A stretch of DNA of 41,733 nt from Roseburia sp. (GTDB lineage: Bacteria; Bacteroidota; Bacteroidia; Bacteroidales; Bacteroidaceae): NCBI GenBank assembly GCA_023665185.1, contig JAMPEL010000019.1:1-41733 (forward strand). The letters run 5' to 3'. How positions within the stretch are numbered: position 1 is the first letter of the stretch; every line of letters starts with the position of its first letter. Shown piece after piece: positions 35,834 to 41,733 of the stretch. Under the pieces are notes generated by a model. That model was not told the origin of the DNA and did no database searches. It saw only the letters and a program-made list of their open reading frames with translations. The translations under genes were made by a program, and so were the position numbers.

Positions 35834-36760
35834 TCAGACATTTTTTTGTTTGAAATACGCATGAATCTTAGACACCAAAATAAATTGCATAAAATAATAT
35901 CTCATCCGATAACTTAGCCCGAAGCTGTTTCGTACTTTTCGATAAGTAACTTTTACTACAGGATTCTTATACCACAAATCAGGATGCTGATATATTTCCT
36001 GCTGACACAAGGCTTTACATACATAGAATATAGAACGTAAAAAATCTGTATTCTCTATATGCAACCGTTCAAAAGATTCCAATATCTTTTTTAATGTATA
36101 TATGGACTGCCCTATAGATTGCTGGTACTTTCGTTCAAAAACACCCTCATCATTATATATATACATCAAATCTTCATACACTTTACACGACTGTATCTTA
36201 GAAAGATAATTCAGAACGAAAAGATTGTCCTCACTAACCCGCATATTTGTATCGAAACGAAGATTTCCAATCAACTTCCGCTTATAAAATTTGGCCCACG
36301 GACATTTCATCATAAAAGAATTAATATTTTGCCTCATAAATTCTCGGATTTCCGCAGCAGTTTTCCAACACCCTTCTTCAATGTTATAAGAAATCCTGTC
36401 TTCATGCGTATCCTCGTATGAGAAGACAATCAAATCCTCGTCGTCATCATCTATCATTGAGAAGGAAAAACTGTCTGCCAACCAATCATCCGAATCCACA
36501 AAAGTAATCCATTCGCCCCGTGCATGGTCCAATCCCATATTTCTTGCAGAACTGACACCGCCGTTTGCTTTATGGAATACTCGTACACGACTGTCTTTCT
36601 TCGCATATTCATCACAAATACTACCTGAACCATCCGTACTTCCATCATCAACAAGCAGCAATTCAAAGTCCGTAAAGATTTGTGCAAGAATGCTGTCGAT
36701 ACAACGATGCAAATACTTCTCTACATTATATACAGGTACAATAACCGATATTTTAGGCAT
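35834..36760 (-). CDS. family 2 glycosyltransferase
   Basis: This 308-residue GT-A enzyme has SVIVPVYNVEKYLHRCIDSI at the start, LLLVDDGSTDGSG near residue 35, GGVSSARNMGLDHARGEW near 70-87 and FVDSDDW near 90-96. The C-terminal part includes MRVSEDNLFVLNYLS (ED motif, about 190) and a basic/aromatic end. The N-terminal third is shared with the 35192-35830 gene, whose start lies 3 bases past this gene's stop; the start codons are exactly 930 bases apart. It is 41 bases after the CDP-glycerol-transferase-family gene. The DNA turns AT-rich at about this gene. Confidence 0.9.
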   Translation of the reverse strand: MPKISVIVPVYNVEKYLHRCIDSILAQIFTDFELLLVDDGSTDGSGSICDEYAKKDSRVRVFHKANGGVSSARNMGLDHARGEWITFVDSDDWLADSFSFSMIDDDDEDLIVFSYEDTHEDRISYNIEEGCWKTAAEIREFMRQNINSFMMKCPWAKFYKRKLIGNLRFDTNMRVSEDNLFVLNYLSKIQSCKVYEDLMYIYNDEGVFERKYQQSIGQSIYTLKKILESFERLHIENTDFLRSIFYVCKALCQQEIYQHPDLWYKNPVVKVTYRKVRNSFGLSYRMRYYFMQFILVSKIHAYFKQKNV

Positions 36761-36801
36761 ACTTATTATTATAAGATGATTCTTGAACTATGATGCCTCT
36801 A

Positions 36802-38022
36802 CTAATCATTTCCCAATATGGCATCAATAATATTCTCACAAGCCGTCTTCCCTCCAGGCGGAAGCAGCGATTCATTATAAAACTTCACTCGCTCTTCCTT
36901 CTTCGTATCTATCTCAGCTATCACGTTACATATAAAATCTTCTATCTCCCGTCGGTTCTTTGCCCAATAGTGCAGGCGGAAAGCCTGTTTGGCAAAATCA
37001 TTCAGATTGGCCTCGTGCTTTCGAGGGTCGTCACCCACCAGATACATCACAGGATTCTGCGTGTAATGATATTCTATTGTAAACGAACCGCAATCGTGAA
37101 TCATGGCATCGGAATACTTGAACAACGCAATATACTTTCCATATTCCGCCTGTGTATTTTCCATCATTTCCCACTGTCTATAATATACCGTGGTTTTATC
37201 CTCTCCCCACACATTGTTGAGTTTCTCTCTCAGCAATGAATGCGGTTTGAAAACGAATTGAACCTTATCCTTATACTTCTTTGCCATGTCCAACATAAAG
37301 TCGGCGTACTCCAAGAATGTAGAATAGCAAAGCCAGTTTTCCTGATTTATAGAATGATGAGGTGCCCATATTATTCTTTTCTTCCTGCCTGTTTGCGGTT
37401 TCCACGGGTCGTGCAGTCTCTCCTTTTCAATCAACAGCTCGTCCATCATGGGAAGTCCTGTAACCAATCCGTTTCGGCATTTGTTTGTCATCATACGGCA
37501 AGGCACATCCATCGCCGAATTATTCTCAAAATAAACCTGCCACGCAATGTTCCGCAACACTGCATTGAATGCCCATTCCTCATCCACACTATGAAAGGCA
37601 TAATTGACATAACAGAACAACGCATACAAATTACGTTTGTACCCGTTCCATTTGGAATACATATTTTCGTATGGTTTCTGATACAGAATTATATCCGCAT
37701 GACTCTTTCTCCAAAAATTTTCATCACGACTGAACATCTCATATCCATAGCTTTTCTCATCCAAATAAGATTTTATATTTTCGGCATCATCTTCTTCCAT
37801 TGATGTCACAATACCAATACAAGGTTCAAAACGCTTGTGCCTTAACATCGCTACATAAAGCAACTCGGTTTTCCACAGACTGAGGCTCTGAATAACAAAC
37901 AACACTCTTATCTTCTTTTTATGCCTCACCTGCCACACCTTGACAGGCACATACAGGCAACAATAAGCCTTCAGAACAGCAGGCATTATCTTAGCCACAA
38001 TCCTCAACACCAGCTCTTTCAT
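36802..38022 (-). CDS. CDP-glycerol glycerophosphotransferase-family protein
   Basis: This 406-residue protein has the GT-B-like C-terminal domain of the teichoic-acid polymerase family. It shows RIIWAPHHSI (about 218), VQFVFKPHSLLREKL (about 256-270), ALFKYSDAMIHDCGSFTIEYHYTQNPVMYLVGD (about 305-335) and a late PPGGKTACENIIDAI. These match the conserved H, KPH, D-S-D and E-Y pattern of TagF/TagB enzymes. An N-terminal basic/hydrophobic helix (about 1-33) may be membrane-associated. It overlaps the wzx gene by 4 bases. No CDP-glycerol synthase gene lies in the window, so the donor may be another CDP-alcohol or phospho-sugar made elsewhere. Confidence 0.82.
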   Translation of the reverse strand: MKELVLRIVAKIMPAVLKAYCCLYVPVKVWQVRHKKKIRVLFVIQSLSLWKTELLYVAMLRHKRFEPCIGIVTSMEEDDAENIKSYLDEKSYGYEMFSRDENFWRKSHADIILYQKPYENMYSKWNGYKRNLYALFCYVNYAFHSVDEEWAFNAVLRNIAWQVYFENNSAMDVPCRMMTNKCRNGLVTGLPMMDELLIEKERLHDPWKPQTGRKKRIIWAPHHSINQENWLCYSTFLEYADFMLDMAKKYKDKVQFVFKPHSLLREKLNNVWGEDKTTVYYRQWEMMENTQAEYGKYIALFKYSDAMIHDCGSFTIEYHYTQNPVMYLVGDDPRKHEANLNDFAKQAFRLHYWAKNRREIEDFICNVIAEIDTKKEERVKFYNESLLPPGGKTACENIIDAILGND

Positions 38023-39470
38023 CTGCGCAAACTCCTTCCTGCCCGTCTCAATTGCGGAACAACAAATTCCATAAATACCTCATCTTTCTTTACATACAGC
38101 AGACCAAAATAAACGGCCACGGCCAACATACATCCCAACAGGATGACCACAATATGATTATCGACTGTTTTCGTCAGAATGTATGGCAGCGCACACGACA
38201 CCAATGCCATCAGCAAGTAAGGCATGAAGTCGCGCATCTGCGTCCAATATCCCATATTGAACAGCTTGCCTGTATAATAAGTATTGATGAACACGGCTAT
38301 CTGGGTATATATAATCTTGGACACACAGATGCCCACCACTCCGAATGGTATGGAGGCAAACAGTATGGCTGTCGATATACACTTCTTGATGATTTCCAAA
38401 CGCAGAAACAAGTCGGACCGGCCTTTCACCTGCAACAAATTAAGATTGATACTGCATATATGGTCAAACATAATGGCAAAACTGAATATTTGCAGATAAA
38501 CAATCGCCTCCTCCCACTTGTCGGTCAGCAGAAACAATACCAAAGGCCTGCTTATTGCCGCCATCAGCACACATCCGAAAAAGATGAACGCGGAGGTGAT
38601 ACATATATATTTGCGATATACATAGACCAGCCTTTCATCATCGTCATTGATTTTCGCAAAAACGGGGAATGTCACTTTCTGCAACACTCCGTTGATGTTG
38701 TCCACCGGAAACCGTGCCAGCTGTGTGCCCCGGCTGTAGACTCCCAAGTCCTTTGAGGAAAAGAACTTGCCTATGACTATATGGTTCAGGTTGTCGTACA
38801 AGGTGTGGAGCAAACCGGCTGCCAGCATCTTGCTCCCATACGAGAACAAATCGCGGAAAGATTCTTTCGAGAAACGCTCACGAGGAATCCACCGGCTATA
38901 GAACCATATAAACAGGAGATTGACCACTGTGCCCGCCAGATTCTGAAAGACAAGTGCCCAGACTCCAAATCCTTTGTACGCAAGAAATATACCCAGCAGA
39001 CCGGATATGGCCACAGCCAGCAGACTGCGTTGCGCCAATGCCTTGAAATTGATGTCGATGGTCAGCTTTGCCAGATGCACACCTATCAACGAGTTCAAGA
39101 CAAGGTTTATGGCAACCACACGCAATATGGGCGACAATATGGGCAGACTGAAAAAACGTCCGACCCACGGTGCCGCAAAGAACAAACAGATATAGCAAAC
39201 AACAGCAACGACAATATTGAAATAGAAGACCGTGACAAAATCCTTCTCCGTCCTATCCTTCTTCCTTATCAAGGCATTGCTGAATCCGCTGTCGATGAAT
39301 GCCTGCGAGACGGCAAGGAACACTCCCAACATGCCTACCGTGCCATAGTCGGAAGGCGACAAAAGCCGTGCCATGACCAATCCTAACAGAAACTGTATGC
39401 CCTGAACGGAAAACCGCTCTATGGCAGCCCATTTGACACCGGCAACCGTATCTTTCCTTATTGAAGACAT
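38019..39470 (-). CDS. wzx: Wzx-type lipid-linked oligosaccharide flippase
   Basis: This 12-14-helix membrane protein of the PST/MOP family flips the undecaprenyl-linked repeat unit to the periplasm. I chose the ATG at 39470 (MSSIRKDTVAGVKWAAIERF), giving 483 residues. It lies one base after the HAD gene stop and matches the family N terminus; the ATG at 39530 would add 20 residues inside the HAD gene. Signatures include FLLGLVMARLLSPSDYGTVGML, FIDSGFSNALIRK (about 65-80), and a central KMLAAGLLHTLYDNLNHIVIGKF. It works with the Wzy at 29225-30520 and the Wza/Wzc pair. Confidence 0.92.
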   Translation of the reverse strand: MSSIRKDTVAGVKWAAIERFSVQGIQFLLGLVMARLLSPSDYGTVGMLGVFLAVSQAFIDSGFSNALIRKKDRTEKDFVTVFYFNIVVAVVCYICLFFAAPWVGRFFSLPILSPILRVVAINLVLNSLIGVHLAKLTIDINFKALAQRSLLAVAISGLLGIFLAYKGFGVWALVFQNLAGTVVNLLFIWFYSRWIPRERFSKESFRDLFSYGSKMLAAGLLHTLYDNLNHIVIGKFFSSKDLGVYSRGTQLARFPVDNINGVLQKVTFPVFAKINDDDERLVYVYRKYICITSAFIFFGCVLMAAISRPLVLFLLTDKWEEAIVYLQIFSFAIMFDHICSINLNLLQVKGRSDLFLRLEIIKKCISTAILFASIPFGVVGICVSKIIYTQIAVFINTYYTGKLFNMGYWTQMRDFMPYLLMALVSCALPYILTKTVDNHIVVILLGCMLAVAVYFGLLYVKKDEVFMEFVVPQLRRAGRSLRR

Positions 39471-39471
39471 G

Positions 39472-39903
39472 CTATCTTCTAAAAAATCTTTTCCAAAACG
39501 ACCGGGAATCCTTGTTTCCTTCCCGTCCATGCAGTTCCATCATATATTTATCGTAGCTCCACTTGTGGCGCACCATCTCATAGATGACACCCCAGTCGGG
39601 CAGCGCGCCTACATTGCGGTCATCGATATACATATCGGCATTCACCTTCCTGCAAGGAGCCTGACATGCTCCCGCTTCCTCCTCCGGAAAGTTGCTGTTG
39701 ACCGCATAAAATTCCAGTCCGCGCTCACGGCAGAAATCTACAGCTTCCTGCAACTGGTCGCCCTCACGCACCGTCCACAGTATCAGGCGGTGACGGTCTG
39801 CCTGCATTTTCTTCAATGTGACAAAGGCAAAAGGTATCTCCCTGCCTATCTGCGGATACTTGTGCTCCACTATCGTGCCGTCAAAATCAACTGCAATGGT
39901 CAT
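39472..39903 (-). CDS. HAD-superfamily phosphatase
   Basis: This is a small soluble hydrolase. I chose the ATG at 39903 (MTIAVDFDGTIVEHKYP) because it begins at the catalytic strand and has GGAGAAAAAG upstream, giving 143 residues. The ATG at 39966 overlaps the upxY stop (TAATG) and would add 21 residues. The nucleophile aspartates are in VDFDGTIVEH (residues 6 and 8), motif II is LILWTVREG (about 53) and motif IV is ADMYIDDRN (about 90-98). Similar HAD proteins often follow upxY in Bacteroides capsule loci, but their substrate is not settled. It may remove a phosphate from a sugar-phosphate intermediate. Confidence 0.87.
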   Translation of the reverse strand: MTIAVDFDGTIVEHKYPQIGREIPFAFVTLKKMQADRHRLILWTVREGDQLQEAVDFCRERGLEFYAVNSNFPEEEAGACQAPCRKVNADMYIDDRNVGALPDWGVIYEMVRHKWSYDKYMMELHGREGNKDSRSFWKRFFRR

Positions 39904-39965
39904 ATATTCTTTTTCTCCAGTCTGTTTGTTTTTCTCCAAATGCGGCATACCACACAACATGCGCA

Positions 39966-41036
39966 TTATGCGCCAGCCTGCATTTCTATCGGAAGGAAAG
40001 GGAAACGAATCATCAACGATTCCCTTCCGGACTCTATTATCTCTTTCAAATCGACAGACACGTCCACGCTATGCAGAATGCGTGTCAATACACAGTCCGT
40101 CCTGCGGCATACAGTAAGAATGTCGTCCATCTCTTTGGAATCAAAACGCTCACATACACGCAGAAAGCAGCCTCCTGCCTCTTCAAGGACGAACAGGGCT
40201 ATTTCCGCAGCCTCATCAAAATTCTTTGCCGCCAGCTCTTTCTCCGCCCTGACAGTCCAGCAGTCCGCGCTTTTAGACAAAGCCATGATGTCCAGCCGAT
40301 TGTGAGGCTCATAAAAACACTCGTCTATGCGCGACTGTATTGGAGACAACGGCATGTCGGGCATTGGTTTCCGCACATTGTGCAACTGCGCCCTCCTCTG
40401 CCTCACATATTCATCCAGGTTCTCGAAACTCTCCTTATATATACCGCCTATCGCCACTGTCATGCCTCCCACAGAGGTAACAAGACACTTGTCGCGGGCT
40501 ATGCGTATGCGATAGCCCTCAAAGCCGGTCAAAATTCCAGATGTAATCCTTATCAAAGTGTTACCGGCAGAATAGTGGCCAAAGGTATTTGGCATAAAGC
40601 GTATCCGGGTAGGCGAAATCTGTATCAGCTGCATGAAGGGACGCATCACGGCATCGGGAATTGTGGCGACTCTCTTTGTGGCACAATTCTTGACCAGATA
40701 CAGGCTGGAAAAGTTGTCCGACAGATACGACTGAATCTCATTGCTGTCGCCCTGCACAAACACAAGCCCCGATATGGTCGCATACTCTTGCTGCCGTATG
40801 CGTTTGTTCTCGCGCTTATATATAATGGTCTTGTGAACAAATGTATTGAACCGTTTACGGAGCAGTTCTTCTGTTTTTCCCACTTTCGTATGGTGAATGA
40901 ACAGATAATGCCAGTCTTTGTCAGACGCGTCAGGGCACATCTCTACCTCCAGACATTTTTTCGATTCTTGTCTGTTATCATTTTCGCCCTCTATGGCATT
41001 AGTAAGAGTTTCTGAACTATACAGTGGCATCGTCAC
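39966..41036 (-). CDS. upxY: UpxY-type NusG-like antiterminator with C-terminal extension
   Basis: This 356-residue first gene of the polysaccharide operon is a NusG/RfaH paralogue that should bind RNA polymerase early in the leader and prevent premature termination across the ~26-kb unit. The NGN-like domain runs about 40-150 (WHYLFIHHTKVGKTEELLRK, TISGLVFVQG). The KOW-like domain runs about 165-215 (RITSGILTGFEGYRIR, VGGMTVAIGGIY). Typical UpxY proteins are about 170-190 residues, and this one has ~140 extra C-terminal residues with no recognised domain. No upxZ follows; the next gene starts in the TAATG overlap. The ATG two codons in is an alternative start. Regulation is probably by the inverted-repeat segment upstream. 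Confidence 0.85.
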   Translation of the reverse strand: MTMPLYSSETLTNAIEGENDNRQESKKCLEVEMCPDASDKDWHYLFIHHTKVGKTEELLRKRFNTFVHKTIIYKRENKRIRQQEYATISGLVFVQGDSNEIQSYLSDNFSSLYLVKNCATKRVATIPDAVMRPFMQLIQISPTRIRFMPNTFGHYSAGNTLIRITSGILTGFEGYRIRIARDKCLVTSVGGMTVAIGGIYKESFENLDEYVRQRRAQLHNVRKPMPDMPLSPIQSRIDECFYEPHNRLDIMALSKSADCWTVRAEKELAAKNFDEAAEIALFVLEEAGGCFLRVCERFDSKEMDDILTVCRRTDCVLTRILHSVDVSVDLKEIIESGRESLMIRFPFLPIEMQAGA

Positions 41037-41191
41037 CCCAACTAATTATATGTCTTCTGTTTCATCCCTACGACAGTAGTCCCCGCGTTTCTATCAGCCC
41101 CAGTCAGTTTTTTATCCATAAGAATCCACGTTTAACATCAAATAATTGAATATCAGCAATTTGAATTAAATCTCACTGCTATTTTTGGTAC

Positions 41192-41405
41192 ATCTCTTCA
41201 TAAGAGATGTACAACTCATTAAACATTGTTGAAAATCAAGATGATAGAAAGAAAAAACATCCGTTTTTGTATGAAAGTATAATGTTTTTTTACAAGAACA
41301 TCTATCTTTTTTTTGCAAATAAATCGTTCAAATCCATTTTATTTCCTACCTTTGCTGAAACAAATCCATCTCTTATGAAGAGTTGTACATCTCTTATGAA
41401 GAGAT
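41192..41405. promoter_or_regulatory. candidate invertible promoter segment (26-bp exact inverted repeats)
   Basis: Bases 41192-41217 and 41380-41405 are exact inverted repeats of 26 bases enclosing 162 bases. The left copy sits in a larger dyad (41188-41212). The right copy is preceded by a direct repeat of its 16-base core (41368-41383 and 41389-41404). The enclosed DNA is AT-rich and contains TACCTTTG (41347-41354, plus strand), an exact -7 box. The layout, upstream of upxY, matches the phase-variable promoters of Bacteroides capsule loci. The promoter now faces away from upxY. No recombinase gene is in the window. Confidence 0.75.
41347..41354 (+). promoter_or_regulatory. outward-facing -7 box in the invertible segment
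   Basis: TACCTTTG fits TAnnTTTG exactly and is the best -7 match on either strand of the segment. The -33 element is not well placed: the nearest TTTG is 31 bases upstream. If the segment inverted, this box would face upxY with a leader of about 150 bases. Confidence 0.55.
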
Positions 41406-41464
41406 TCACATCCCCAAATGCCCTTTTGGGTAGATAGCCAACACTCAAATTCACCTATAATAAT

Positions 41465-41490
41465 GTCCATACTTCGGTACGGACTTTTTT
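41465..41490 (+). terminator. UUCG-loop terminator outside the invertible segment
   Basis: An 8-base stem with one mismatch (GTCCATAC with GTACGGAC) closes a C-TTCG-G tetraloop and is followed by six T. It works on the plus strand only. It lies about 110 bases downstream of the outward-facing -7 box, so it would stop OFF-orientation transcripts before the flanking repeat. Confidence 0.85.
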
Positions 41491-41521
41491 GTTCATCCAA
41501 CATTGCAAGTGATAGGTTTGT

Positions 41522-41697
41522 TACAGAGTTGAGTTTTGGTGTAGGAGGTGTTTTGCGGATAGACTCAACAGATTTCTTGACTTTTGTAAATGTGTTTTTG
41601 ATGTGTGTCAGACAAGATATTTGACTTTTTGTAAGTATGCTTTTTGATGTATTTTGACAGACTCCTCCGTCGCAAGGCGACACCTCCCCTAACTTAG
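41522..41697 (-). repeat. right copy of the ~175-base flanking repeat
   Basis: This is the reverse complement of the 107-280 copy with many substitutions. The hairpin-bearing end (GTCGC-AAG-GCGAC plus the CCTCCCCTAA half-palindrome, 41661-41697) is outermost, and the second arm is missing. A minus-strand frame runs through it, but that frame is not maintained in the left copy, so it is not called as a gene. Confidence 0.8.
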
Positions 41698-41733
41698 CTA
41701 ATCTTTGTACACATTTTTGCAGATGGCCTCCGC

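Noticed and set aside
39421-40305. 294-residue plus-strand frame over the HAD and upxY genes
   Set aside because: Shadow of two well-supported minus-strand genes joined by a TAATG overlap.
41339-41683. 114-residue minus-strand frame at the right end
   Set aside because: It runs through the terminator, part of the invertible segment and the flanking repeat. The left repeat copy does not keep the frame because of two single-base length differences.

Overview
This window is from a Bacteroidales chromosome, most likely Bacteroides or Phocaeicola. The evidence is a type III glutamine synthetase (GlnN), the diaminopimelate aminotransferase route (DapL/DapF), an insertion-free archaeal/eukaryotic-type ProRS, -7 boxes of the Bacteroidetes form TAnnTTTG, a UpxY-type antiterminator and a fimbrillin-like lipoprotein. 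I see no rRNA, tRNA, CRISPR array or insertion sequence.

Layout. The first 280 bases hold a structured repeat. A diverged copy in inverted orientation closes the window (41522-41697). From 0.5 to 14 kb the content is mostly housekeeping: a family 2 glycosyltransferase, a small membrane protein, a nucleotidyltransferase-fold protein, ligA, proS, an OmpA-type lipoprotein, mtgA, and a dapF-dapL-glnN operon. Good terminators separate several of these units.

From 41.0 kb leftward to 14.7 kb every gene lies on the minus strand with short gaps or overlaps. This reads as one long exopolysaccharide/capsule locus. In transcription order it contains a UpxY-type NusG paralogue, a HAD phosphatase, a Wzx flippase, a CDP-glycerol-transferase-family protein, a variable and visibly AT-rich block of glycosyltransferases (GT2, GT14, one unclassified) with a Wzy polymerase, three GT4 enzymes and a phosphoglycosyl transferase that starts the repeat unit. 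After a 234-base gap with a possible internal promoter come a PqqD-like protein, a nucleotidyltransferase-fold protein, an HprK-like P-loop kinase, a Wza-type export lipoprotein and a Wzc-type tyrosine kinase/copolymerase. The tail is a 62-residue peptide, a 1020-residue surface lipoprotein and an OmpA barrel protein, closed by a terminator.

Two things stand out. First, upstream of upxY a pair of exact 26-bp inverted repeats (41192-41217 and 41380-41405) encloses a promoter-like segment. Its best -7 box points away from the locus, towards a UUCG-loop terminator. This has the form of a phase-variable invertible promoter caught in the OFF orientation. Second, the PqqD-like protein, HprK-like kinase and nucleotidyltransferase-fold protein form a tight overlapping cassette. 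It resembles accessory genes of some RiPP (especially lasso peptide) clusters and of the proteobacterial HPr-rel-A type polysaccharide loci. A short downstream peptide carries a YxxP motif near its N terminus, so it is a candidate substrate. A homologue of the nucleotidyltransferase-fold protein lies at 2.2-3.4 kb. A run of 19 A/T upstream of the peptide could be a second, slippage-based switch.
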